DNA of 64,000 nt from Symbiodinium natans (lineage: Eukaryota > Sar > Dinophyceae > Suessiales > Symbiodiniaceae): NCBI GenBank assembly GCA_905221605.1, contig CAJNDS010000891.1, forward strand, positions 742,288 through 806,287, given 5' to 3'. The notes under the pieces are model-generated. The model saw only the letters and a list, made by a program, of their open reading frames with translations, searched no databases and was not told the origin of the DNA. This document shows, one piece after another, positions 35,609 through 48,300 of the stretch (within the stretch, counting starts at the first letter, position 1; each line of letters starts with the position of its first letter). Both the position numbers and the translations under genes were made by a program.

Positions 35609-36861
35609 CTGGGATTTCCACGGTTTAGGGTTTAGGGTTTAGGGTTTAGGGTTTAGGGTTTAGGGTTTAGGGTTTAGGGTTTAGGGTAGTTTCAAGAAGG
35701 AATCTCGGAAGAAACTTCATATGTATCCCTAAACAAAATCCCACACGAGACCCCTGCCGTAGGGGACCGAAGTCCTTAACTCCCTACGAAGAAACAGCAG
35801 GCTAGGGGAAGCCATTTTGGGGAAGCCCAAAGTTTGATTTAGGAAGGTGTGCTGTGAAGGTCAGTTTGGTCAGTTGAGCTTGGGATGGCGTTGTCTACTG
35901 TATCCGCGCCCCTCCCGGTGCTAACATGTGTCGAAACTTGATAGGTTCCAGGAACGAGGAAGTCAGAGCATTACGGTTTGGGGTTTAGACGGGTATATGA
36001 AGTAGGGTATATATTTCTTGAACCCAAAAAAAGACACCAGGTATATACACTCACCAAAATTAAAAAAGGAACCTTATATTACACTCACCAAAAACAGTAA
36101 TATAAACCCTGCCTTCATATCGGCCACAAGTACCTTCTTGAGGAACTCTCGTCCTCCCATGCAGCTACGACCCCTACCGAAACAGAGACCCTAAACCCTA
36201 AACCCTAAACCCGAAACCCTAAACCCTAAACCCTAAACCCTAAACCTCGAAGCCATGCACTCTAAACCCCGAAACAGAGATTGAAGCAGTTAGATAAACC
36301 GAGTCAAAAAGCCTGCACTCGTAGGCCCCGTAACGCCCCCGTGCCCTTAGACTCTGAGCCCTCAACGCTCGGAAAACACCCTAAACGCCCTAAAGGCTCT
36401 AAACCCTAAAGTCTAAACTCTAAGCCAGAACTCTAAACCCTGAACCCTAGACAAGGCTCGTTGTGCTTTAGCTGGCTTTACAAGGGATCCGAAGCCTGCA
36501 ATAAGGGAGCAAGGGTTTAAGGGTTTGAGGGTTTAGAGCTTAGGGTGAGGGTCTTAGGGTTTGGGGTTTAGGGCGTGGGGTTTAGCGTATGGGGTTTAGG
36601 GTTTAGGGTTTGGGGCTTGGGGTTTAGAGGGCCTCCGAGCATTTCCTTTTCTCCACTGGGAACTGGCAGGCTCAAACAGCGCTGCATGGCTTCCCTGCGA
36701 GACACCCTAAACCCTAAACCCTAAACCCTAAACCCTAAACCCTAAACCCTAAACCCTAAACCCTAAACCCAAAACCCCTAAACCCTAAACCCTAAACCCT
36801 AAACCCTAAACCCTAAACCCTAAACTCTAAACTGTCGGCGTTCCGGGTGTGGCCGTGGCTC

Positions 36862-39800
36862 TTAGACCACAATCGCCTCGTCAGGGTAGACGCACATACC
36901 GAGCCTCGGCAGCGAGATTGGTGTCTAAACCCTAAACCCTAAACCCTAAACCCTAAACCCTAAACCCTAAACCCTAAACCCTAAACCCTAAACCCTAAAC
37001 CCTTTGCGGCTTCAGGGTTTTAGGGTTTCGGGGGAAGTTTGACGAGTGTTCTTTTTCGCGGTATAGCTATGTGCATGGAGTTGGATGTAGCTGAACGACC
37101 TCTGCTGCAGACATTTGAGACATAAGCCCTAAACCCTAAACCCTAAACCCTTAGGTTGAGACCCTTTAGGCAAAACATGCCGATACTTTGCAGAGCTTTG
37201 GTGCGCACACAAAGTTGGTCTGAGGAGGTGTCAAAACTCTCGTAGCTAACGCGCGAACGCACCCGTGAGTGTTGAACACCCCCAGAGATAGGGTTGAGGG
37301 TTTAGGATTTACAGTTTAGGGTTTAGGGTTTAGGGTTTAGGATTTACAGTTTAGGGTTTAGGGTTTAGGGTTTAGGGTTTAGGGTTTAGGGTTTAGGGTA
37401 TCAGGGTTCAGGGTATAGACACGTTCGGTCTTGTAGGGCTCTAGAGTTCTAGGGCTCAGGGATCCCTACGTTGGAGTAGACCCGGGAGGACAAGTATATA
37501 CTTTTGAGGTATACGTAGCTATAATAGGAACCCAGAACCAAGGAAAGTATTGAAGTATTAAAATTATTATTAATGTAACCCTAAACCCTACACCCTAAAC
37601 CCTAAACCCCAAACCCTCAACCCAGTATAGTACTCCAAAACCCAGGGATACCACTCAGGCAAGCTGCAGTCCAGAATTGTGGATGCACTTGGCGCCAGGA
37701 GGGCAACCTCCCAGGACGCAGCGGAGGGCGCAGTAGTCCCCGTCCACGCAGCCAGGCCGCCTGAGTTGGGGGTGTCAAGTTCAAGGTTGACCAGGTAGGT
37801 CTCAAGCTAGGCTAGGGTTTTGCGTTGTGAGGTTTCGATCGCCTAGAAGCGAGCTAAGGGACATTGAGAACTAGCAAGACTCTAGTAAGGGTTACCTAGA
37901 TGCCCCAACTACCGGGAAGAGTGGGCAATAGTAGGAGCAACTTAGAACCTTAAGCATCCGCTTTCTTGGCCGAAACAGGTTGAGACTCGTGTTTCTGGGG
38001 TAGTAAGTCTAGCTTGGCCCTCTGAAAACATGATCCTCTTAAACACTCCGAAGCTCAACAGAATGCAAAATGTCCCGAGGGCCTACCCCTGCAATGAACA
38101 ACAAATGGCTAGCTGAGGGGCGTGGTTCTTTGCATATAGGGGTTCAACCCTCAACCTGCAACCTTCTTCTGCCCTCCATGCACCTACACGCATACTTGGG
38201 TCCTAACCTACTATTTGCTTATAAGAACCCCCTCAAAAAAAAACTCACAATCCCTATATTGCCCTTATAAGGAAGAATCTGCTTCTTCTTTGGGGGGTTT
38301 TGATTCTGCAGCAAATCCCTAGGGCTCCAAGTATATAAATAACACCTACATTGGGGTCTAAAGTCTGCAAAAAGTACCTACTTTGGGCTATTTGGAGCCT
38401 TAGGGAATGGCAGCCATGCGCAGCTGGGGAACGCGGTGGCGCCCTCTGGCACGTCTGTCGGGCAGCCGTCAAGGCAGCTCGGGGTGCAGACGGTGCCCTT
38501 GCCGACCACCTGGCAGAGTCAAAGTGCTGCAGAAAGCCTCCTTAGCATGGCCCTTAGCGCGGTTTAGGGTTTAGGGTTTAGGGTTTAGGGTTTAGGGTTT
38601 AGGGTGATGTGATCCTCTTAAACCCAATAAGGGAAAATACAACATGTTCCAAAGGGCCTACCTAGCCTGCTGAGAGCAACCCTGCACCCGCTGAAACAAA
38701 ACAGGTAGGTGTGCCGAGCAGTTGCGCAGGTACATTTAGTCACCATGCGCTGTATGGGTGCGCCAAAGAGGTCCTCCTAAACCCTAAACCCTAAACCCTA
38801 AGCCCTAAATCAGAGCCGGCAAGAAGTCTCAGGAGGAAGGCCTTCAAGCCACCTTAAGAGTAACCTAGCAAACCGACACGATGATCCAGGCGGAACCACA
38901 CCTAGAGTAAGCTTTCACCCTTCACAGACCTTCAAAGAGGGGACCTTAACTATTGAACTCTAAGCCAGAAACCCCTAAACCCTGAAGAAAAGATTGGGGG
39001 GAATGGGTTTAGGGGTTAAGGGTTTAGGGTATCCCACAGTATCGGCCTGGGGTTTTAAAGAAACTTCGGGACTCGGGGACCTGGAAGCCCATGGATCTAA
39101 TCATGGTTGAGGGTTTAGGGTTTTGGGTTTAGGGCAGCATGGGCCCGAAAAATACTTCAGAACCCTTGAAAGAAGGTAAAGGACCATATGGAGCTACCTT
39201 AGAGAGACCGTCAGCCCGGAACCCTAACGCTACTATGGGGGTTTCCGAAACAGGGGCTTTTAAAGGGTGGGTTCCGAGAGTAAGGGTTCTTTTATTTGGG
39301 GTATCATAGGTGGTTCCCTATTTGGGGAAATACCCGCACGGGGGTTTACGAACATAGGGCACCCCTAAAATAGACCCCCAAATAGTAGGATTCCCTTAAT
39401 AATAAGGACCCCAAGAAGCTACCCCGAACCCAGACCTTCCAAAACCCCTTAATTCAGGTATAGAAGCTAACTAAGGATCATCCTTATGAAGTAGAGTAGA
39501 TTCCTAAATTTAGGGGTTTTGGAAGATCTGGGAATATGGTAAACCTAAACCCTCAACCCTCAACCCTCGACCCTCGACCCTCAACCCTCAACCCTCAAGC
39601 CTAAACCCTAAACCCTAAACCCTAAACCCTAACCCTAAACCCTAAACCCTAAACCCTAAACCCTAAACCCAGGCACCTCGAACGACGACTCGTCACTGCG
39701 GCACGGAGGGCGTCCGTAGTGCCCAGCGCTGGGCGCCCTTGGCACTGGGCTTGCCCTATTTAGGGTTTAGGGTTTAGGGTTTAGGGTTTAGGGTTTGAGA

Positions 39801-40070
39801 ACCCCAGCAGAGTAAAACAAGTAAAATAAAACTCGCTACATTACCCTGAATAAGGAAGCATGTTTGTGTTTTTCCGGGGTAGATTCGGGTAGATAAGGCT
39901 CCATAGGGGCGAAAAGTATAGGCATCATTTGTAGACTTTGGACCCCCCAAAGTAGGCGCCCGAAAACCCTCAACCCTAAACCGACTGTTGTCCACATACT
40001 TGGAGCCACAGGCTTAGGGCGGGTTTTTAGTTCTGGCATCCAGGACTTATAAACGATCTGGGCTTGGGGA

Positions 40071-40102
<32 letters not shown>

Positions 40103-40645
40103 GGTTTAGGGTTTCGAAGCTCTACAGCTACATCTCGGCTTGGGCCCAAGGGTCCATGCACCATAGTATTCATACATGGGTGTAGGGTTTCGGGTTTAGG
40201 GTTTATTTAGGGTTTCGGGCCCAAAAGTCCCTATATGCGAGGTGCTTTAAGGCCCAAGTATTCCCTATCTAGGTACACGGACATTTGCGGCAGGGCCTTA
40301 ACCCTGTGTAAACCCGAAGCTTGAATTCAGGCTGGGCAGCAAGGGGGGGGTGCAAAATTAAGCCTGACAGGAACCCTACAAACCCCAACCTTATACACCC
40401 TATGAACCCTAAATCCCTGCAGCCTGAACCCTAAACCCCTGTAACCATAAACCCCAAACACCTGTAACTAAACCCTAAACTCTAAACTCTAAACCCTAAA
40501 CCCTAAACCCTAGGCCCTAAACCCTAAACCCTAAACCCGAAACCCTAAACCCTAAACCCTAAACTCCCCCTGAAAGCCTTAAAGCTCCCTGAGCCGAGTG
40601 TCGGCGGAGACGGAGACGGGGGCGATGGGGAGGGCGAGGCAGACA
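36862..40645 (-). CDS. Cathepsin exons 18-22: Pro/Ser linker and Cys-rich C-terminal domain
   Basis: After the peptidase, exon 18 encodes a linker of Ser-Pro repeats ([12 protein letters not shown]). Exons 19-22 encode about 92 residues with 11 cysteines (350, 366, 370, 374, 388, 394, 400, 404, 409, 415, 426), including [35 protein letters not shown] and GGCPPGAKC. Exon 22 ends [11 protein letters not shown] then TAA. From memory, similar Cys-rich modules are common in dinoflagellate secreted proteins and end in a C-x-YP motif. It is not the granulin domain of plant cathepsins by spacing. A role in disulfide-stabilised binding or anchoring is inference only. Confidence 0.85.
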
Positions 40646-43600
40646 CGACAGGGTAGGAGGCCTGGCGTTTCGGGCTTAGGGTTTAGGGTTTAGGGTTTAG
40701 GGTTTAGGGTTGAGGGTTGAGGGTTTAGGGCTGAGGGTTTAGGGCTGAGGGTTGGTGCTCTTTGAAAGGACTAGGCCTGGGTTTTCGGGTTTACGCGCTC
40801 AGGGGTCAAGATGTCCTTAATCGCAAACAACAAGCTCCGAAACTATTTAAGCTTTAGGGTTTAGGGCTTAGGATCCTAAACTCCCAAACCCTTGAATGCC
40901 CCAAAGCCCCTCAGCCAAAGCCCAACACCCCTACAAAGCGAAAGAAAGCCCCAAATCCTCAAACCCTAAACCCTAAACCCCTGCTAACCCCTGCTAACCC
41001 CTGCTAACCCCTGCTAACCCCTAAACCCCTAAACCCTTAAACCCCTAAACCCCTAAACCCCTAAACCATGAACCCTAAAGACCCTAAAGACCCTAAAGAC
41101 CCTAAAGACCCTCAACCCTAAACCCTAAACCCTAAACCCAGAGCATGCCTCGGACTTGATGCCGCACTCCCCTGCTCCGGGCTTGCCGCGCTCCTGGCTT
41201 CAAATTAGGGGATCAGGGTTTAGGGTTTAGGGTTCAGGGTTTAGGGTTTGGGGTTTAGGGTTTAGGGTTAGGGTTCAGGGTTTAGGGTTTGGGGTTTGGG
41301 GTTTAGGGTTTGGGGCTTTGGGTTTAGGGACAGTGGGCCTCGGGGTGAGGGTTTAGGGTTTAGGGTTTGGGGTTTAGGGTGTAGGGTGCATCGCTCACCT
41401 GTCAACGTAATCGTACCTTGGGGGTTCCAGGGTTTCGGACTTGGGCTTGCAACAACAATGAACCCTAAACCCTAAACCCTAAACCCTAAACCCTAAACCC
41501 TAAACCCTAAACCCTAAACCCTAAACCCTAAACCCTAAATCTTAGATTGGGGGGCTGAGTCGCTCTTAGTCGTGTAGCAGGTGTATCTCGGGATGTTCCC
41601 CCCCTTCACTAACAGTCCTTAGTAGGGACTATAGCGGGGGGTACGATGAGTACGATAATCCCTATTAGCCCCCTAAGGGTCCATGTACCACATTACTATA
41701 CTTTCAGACCCAAACCCTAAACCCTAAAACCTAAACCCCAAACATTCCCTGTTTAGGTGTAAGGGCGCTTGGGGGCAGGTGTATCCCACTAAAGTGTATT
41801 CGGGAGCTGCCGGCTGCTTAGATGTCTTCGCCTAAGCCCCTGTCTAGGGTTGTACCTTGGACCCTGAGGGCTTTACCCTTTTAAAAGATCCTTGAGGTAG
41901 TAAGGTAGTCTAAGGCTCATATTTGGAGTATGTTAAGGGGAACCTGTAGGGGCACAACCTTAGGGGTACGAGTCTTAGTCCATTGACCCCATAGCCTAAA
42001 CCCCTATTCCTAAACCCTTCGGCCGCGCTCCAGCTTCACGTAGCCATCTTCGCCCCAGAAGGCGCCCCAGCTGTTCCTTAGGAAGAGGCATTGGGGATTC
42101 CATCAAGTGATAAGGGTTTAGGCTTTGGCGTTTAGGGCGTAGGGCAGGGTTACCTTACGGGGGGGTGTTTGATGGCTTCAGGAGCTTAGGGGTTAGGGTG
42201 CTTTTTGACTTTAAGCCAAGTGTGTACGATGGAGGTGCATGGGTTTGAGGCCTTCAGGTTAGGCGTATGGCTTGAGGGCCTAAACCCTAAACCCTAAACC
42301 GGTTGGTAGGGGTTGGAAGGTCAAAGCGGCTTCACGAGCCAGTAATCCTTGCCCCACTCGCTGCCGTACCCAACCACCAGGACGCCGTGGTCCAGCCTTG
42401 GAAGGAGTTAGGGTTTAGGGTTTAGGGTTTAAGGCTTTGAGTTCTAGGCGTAGGGTTTACTGGCTGAAAGGTTTAGGGTTTGGGGGTGGTCGGGGCTTGC
42501 CCATGCACATCAATGCTCTCTGATGTATGACTTATGTATTCTAGACAGGAACTTATTCAGCATGTCTTGGTGGCCCAGTAACCATCTTCCAAGAAGGTGA
42601 TTTGTTGGGGGGTGGGGTTGGTTACTTTGTAAGGGAGCATTGAAACAACGAAATGGAGAAAACAAAGGCACCACCGGGCTACCAAGATTTACATGTTTAT
42701 TAGGGAAGAAGTTGATGCTGCCGAGGAGCTTGGTGCCACAGATCTTGCTGAGCACTCCGCTCTTGTAGTTCTGGAAGGCACGCTTGTCCTTGGCTGACTT
42801 CTGAAGCCCTCCCAAAAGATTAACGTTGAGGCTCCTTATTGTAGTTGCTACAAAAACCCAAGAGGTTAGAACCCTAAACCTTATAAACCCCAAACCCTAA
42901 ACCCTAAACCCGAAGAAAGCCAAGTGTCTGCCTCGATGGCCACCGACACCTTGGACGTCTGAGAGCGTTTGCTTTGAGCGGGGCCTTAAGGCGAAACTCC
43001 CACACAATCTCCACATTCTCTCCCTAAATCCTAAACCTTTAAACCCTAACACCCTAAACCTCTAAACCCTAGACCATTCTGTAATTGAGAACATGTGACA
43101 AGGTATGTGACCGTAGGGGAGGGGAGTGATTCGATGCTGGCTCGGGGCTTTAGGGCCTTTTGTCGGCTGCAGAGGATAGTGGTGGCTTTGGGTTTGGGGG
43201 TTCAGGGGTTTCGGATTTGGGGGTTTAGGGGTTGGGTTTTGGGTATACTAGAGTCTACCCTGCCCAAACCCTAAACCCTAAACCCTAAACCCTAAACCCT
43301 AAACCCTGAACCCTGAACCCTAAACCCTAAACCCTAAACCCTAAACCCTAAACCCTAAACCTAAACCCTAAACCCTACACCCCCAGCCTTAGGCATTCCC
43401 CAAGGCAGCCAGGAAGCCGGCTGCTGGGCCACGGCATCCATGAGAGCCTCTTCGTTGTCAGTGGGCACGTCCTGTTCGTAGCAAGGTCTTCAGGGTTTAG
43501 GGGTTAGGGTTTAGGGTTTGGCTCTCTATTTCCAGTATTTATATGAGGGTTCAGCACCTAAACCCCTAAGTTCCTAAACCACTCACACCCCTAAGTTCCT

Positions 43601-45330
43601 AAACCCTAAAGCCCCTAAAACCCCCGACCACCCCACCCCCCCCCCCCCCCCCCCACCAAAAAGAAAAAAAAACAACCGCCCCAAACCAACCCTAAACCCT
43701 AAACCCCACACCCTTCTAACCCTAAACCCTAAACTCTAAACCCGAACCCCGAGGCCCCCTGTCCACGAAGCTCGTCACGCTGTGAGCTGGAATCCCCACG
43801 GAGCAGCTGCTGGCCTGTCGTGCAGAAGCCTTAAGGGTCCATGTAAGCAAGTGTAGGGTTTAGGGTTTACGGTTTAGGGTTTAGGGTTCAGGGTTTAGGG
43901 TTGAGGGTTGAGGGTTGAGGGTTTAGGGTTTAGGGTTTAGGGTTTAGCAAGTGCTTCGGGTTCAGGGTCTACATTGGAAGCAAGCACAACCCAACATAAG
44001 TCTTTACAGGAACGCCTCGCAAACCCACCGTGAATGGGCCCTGGCGAAGCTCTCTGGTGCTGCCTAAAGCTCCTTTGATCCATTGAAGGCCCCATCCATC
44101 CATCGTAAGCTCAGAGGTTAGCACAGGAATGCCATGCTCAAAGACGACCCTAAACATAGCCGAGCCAACCACGACAGCGCACATTCTTTAAGTTCGGGCG
44201 CATGGTTGTGCGCTTTTCTGAGTGGTGGTAGACTTGGACTATGGGAAGAACTTCATAGTTTCAAGCGTTTGCCATTACTTAAGGCACTTAAAGCCCGAAA
44301 CCTAAATTCCCAAAGAAACCTAAGACCCGCACACGCCTCCATTGTACCCTAACCCTAAGCCCTAAACCCTAAAGCCCTAAAGCCCTAAAGCCCTAAAGCC
44401 CTAAAGCCCTAAAGCCCTGAATCCCTAAACCCTAAACCCTAAACCCTAAACCCGGCCTGGCAGCTGCCATCCTCAGCCGTGTAAGGATAGCTCCTCGGCT
44501 TCGGCAGGGCACCTTACACATTCACCTAAGGGTCCAATGGGTTCAGGGTTTAGGGTTTAGGGTTTAGGGCTAGGGTTTAGGGTTTAGAGTTTAGGGTTTA
44601 GGTACCTGAATGGGGAATACTTGGGCCTTAAAGTACTTCCCATATAGGGACTTTTCGGCCCAAGTATAGAAATATTAGGTACATGGACCCCTAGGGTTCT
44701 ATGCGCAAACCCATGTTGAGAGCTCTTTTGCGTTCTAAGCTAGGGTTGAAAGGGTTAGGCTTTGTATGGTTTAGGGTTTACAGGGATTAGGGTTTATAGG
44801 GTTTAGGGTTTACAGGGTTGGGATGTTGGCCCTTATACTCACAGTCCTTAATGGGGATTATAATTGGGTGTGAGGGGTCTCTTATTATCGTAAACTCCCT
44901 CCCATATAGCAACTACTTCAAAGCTGAAGAAGCTAAAACAACCCAGGCCCCAGGTGAACAGATTCTTATGGATCCTCAACCCTGCAACCTCGTTGCGACC
45001 AAGGGCTAGAGTCTAAGAAATTAGGCTTGAGGGTTGGGGCTTATAGGACAGCGCTACACCTCGGGTTTAGGGTTTAGGGTTTAGGGTGTATGTAGGGTTT
45101 AGGGTTTAGGGTGTAGGCTAAAACCCAACCCCCAGAACCCTGAACCCTAAAAAGCTTCCAGGTGAGTCTCTGCTCCGTGCACAGTGCTGTCTGCTCATCG
45201 TACTCGAAGGCATCATCCATCCTCCCGGGATCACGCAAGTAGGATTACTATATGTGTTTAAGGTTTCGGGGTTTAGGGTTTAGGGTGTGGGGTTTCTCGG
45301 GGGTTGTAGGGTGTAGTCGGGCGGCTTCCA

Positions 45331-45361
<31 letters not shown>

Positions 45362-48300
45362 TCAAAACCCAGCAAACCCTAAACGAGGCTTTGACGAACC
45401 CAAAGTAAGAAGGTATGTCATGTAGCCTTTAGACCTAAATGACCTAAATAAATCCCTAAATCCCTAACACTACAGCCAAAACCCTAAACCCTAAATCCTA
45501 AAACCTAAACTATACGAAACCCTTAACCCCACGATCCCACAAAAGGGGACTTCTCTGTGCTGTCTTGGAGTCCCAAGGTGAAAAGCCCAGCCAGAAGCCC
45601 CCTACAACATAACAGGGCCCCCAGGCCCAAGACCTTCCGGATTTTTCAGAAGCACCTTCAGCCCTAACCCCACAAGCCCTAAACCCTAAACCCTAATCAG
45701 AGCTTGTAAGGTTAAGGGAGCCGTAAACCGGGTTTAGAGCTTATAAGGCTGAGAGAACCCCCCCCCCAAAAAAAAAAAAAAAAAAACTAAACCCTAAACC
45801 CCAAATCCAAAACCCTAAACACTAAACTCTGAACCCCTAAGCACGATCTTTGCCGAGACGCTCGCCGCCATCGCAGCCCTCGTTTCCGAAGCTTCCGGAG
45901 CAGTCCACGAGCTGCTGCCTCTGCTTATGGGGGGGGCTAGGGTTTAAGGTGTAGGTAGGTTGGTTGGTTTTAAGGTTTAGGGTTTAGGGTTTAGGGTTTA
46001 GGGTTTCGGGAGGCTGATGGTTTGTAAGCTAAGGGTTTAAGGCTGAGGGCTTGAGGGCTCTGGGGATTCAGGGGAGGAGTGAAAGGGCTTTGGGTTCGGG
46101 TCTAGCGCTTGGGGTTTGAGGGATTTGGGGATTCAGGGGTTATGGTTTCAGAGTCCAATGCGCCATTGGCGGCAGCCCTGCAGCCCTAAAGCAGAACAGC
46201 CCGCGTTTTCAACTGGTCCTATAAACACTAAATCTCCTGCCATGCCCTAGAAGCCCTAGAAACGCTAAACCCATAACTCGAAGAAACCCTACAAGCCCGA
46301 AACCTTGAGATGCGGGCCTCGAAGGTCTTTGCAAGGTTAGGGTTGAGGGGTTAGAGGGTTTTGGGTTTTAGGGCTTAGGATCCGGGCCATACTTGTTCAG
46401 AGGGCTTAGGAAACTCACCTAGACCATCCTAGACCCCTAAACCCTAGACTGGACACCCTAGAAACCCTAAGCCCTCCCAAACACAGCAGCCAAGAGGCTC
46501 AGAGAGCGAGATCAGCGATCCGGTCGCAATCGCCCAGGCACCTGTCAGCACGCAGGCAGCCAGGGTGCTGCTTCGAGACAGAAAAAACGCTTCTAAACCC
46601 CAAACTACACCTAAACCCTTAACCCTAAACTACTATTTGCTTAAGAACCATCAAAACTAAGAGAAAATAGTCCCTATATTACCCTTCTAAGGAAGAATCT
46701 GTTTTTAGTTTGGGGCGTTCTTAAGCAATGAATATAGTAAACCCTGGCCTTCGAGGGAACCGGTTGCGCTGAACGCCCAGCAGGAGCCGCACTGCTGCTG
46801 ATTCTTCACGGGCGTTACGGCCTCGCACGGGAGATGCGCCACAGGGCCCCTAGGCCCTAGAGCCAAAGCCGTAAATCTAAACTACCCTAAGCCCTAAACT
46901 CTAAACCCCCAAACCCCAAACCCTAAACCCTAAAGCCTAAACCCTAAATCCTAAACCCTACACCCTAAACCCTAAACCGTTTCGGTGCTCGACATCTCCA
47001 ACTTCTCGCCCCGAGCGGCGCCGTGGCCGCGCCAGTCGACCGAGCTGGGTAGCGAGCTCTTCCTCGGAACCCAGATCTTCCAAAACTCCTTAAGGGAAAA
47101 ACCCTAATTTAGACCAAGGATTGTCCCCCAATTTAGGAGAAAAAAAAAGCACCTTAGTTAAGGATTATACCCTCATTTATACTAAGGATCCTTAGTATGA
47201 ACTAGGGTATATTCCTTCATTGACGAGTCTTGGAAGATCTGGGAAGAGCCGGCTTGGGCGTTCAACCAGGATTCGTGGGTTTAGCGTTTCGGTTACAGGG
47301 TTTAAGGTGTGTAGTAAAGGACAACGGAAGGTTTAGGACGCAGGGGTTGGTGTCAAAGGCTCACCCTATGGCTGTGCTCCGTATCTCCTGTGTGGGTACG
47401 TGGATCCCTTTGGGTCCTTAATTGGGGTGAAAGGGCCTCAGTAGCAGGGTAGCCGGAGCCCAGCACAGAAAAGAGAGGCTTTTTGGAGGGAAGTAAAGAT
47501 AGGAACCCCTTTAAGGCCCAAGTAGATTACCATAAACCTGAATTAAACCCTCAACCCTTTAAAGGTACATGCACCCCTAAGCCGACTGCGCCCTAAACCC
47601 TAAACCCTAAACCCTAAACCCTAAAGCCTAAAGCCTAAAGCCTAAAGCCTAAAGCCTAAAGCCTAAAGCCTAAACCCCAAACCCTGAACCCTAAACCCTG
47701 CGCCGGGTTGCGGAAGCTTGGGGACATGCACGCTGCGGCCCGCGGCCGCCTTGCGCAAAGGCTTCCGCAAGCCGGTGCCTGCAAGAAGGTTTAGGGTTTT
47801 TGGGGTTCTTAGGGGAACCCAGAACAAAAAAAACCATTAACGTATCGTACTCCAAACACCGGGCCCTATGTACCCTGTTAAGGGTAGTTGTTGGGGGGCT
47901 GTGGGGTGGGGTGGGGTGGGGTGGGGTGGGGTGGGGTGGGGTGGGGTGGGGTGTCGGGCCGGGCGGCAGATCTTCGAAGGTTGTAGCTTTGGTGAACCCC
48001 GAGCCCTCAGGCCGAAAGCTTAAACCCTTCAGGTGCAGTTGTACATCGCAGAAGCTGTCTTCCACCTATGCCCAAAATTGGGGATTCAAATTCAGAAAAC
48101 AGGGCATTCCTGAAAGCCTCAGCCCCAAACGTACTACCCCAAACCCTAAACCCAAACCCCAAACCCCAAACCCCAAACCCTAAACCCTATGCCCTAAGCC
48201 CTAAGCCCTAAGCCCTAAGCCCTAAGCCCTAAGCCCTAAGCCCTAAGCCCTAAGCCCTAAGCCCTAAGCCCTAAGCCCTAAGCCCTAAACCGAAACCAAC

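Noticed and set aside
46140-46200. Extra cathepsin exon reading GLPPMAHW on the minus strand
   Set aside because: Exons 7 and 8 join in frame without it and the true GCDGG segment is in exon 8.
47691-48065. Minus-strand open frame of 124 codons
   Set aside because: It runs through the GGGGT tract and out of frame over exon 4; the protease frame explains the real coding part.
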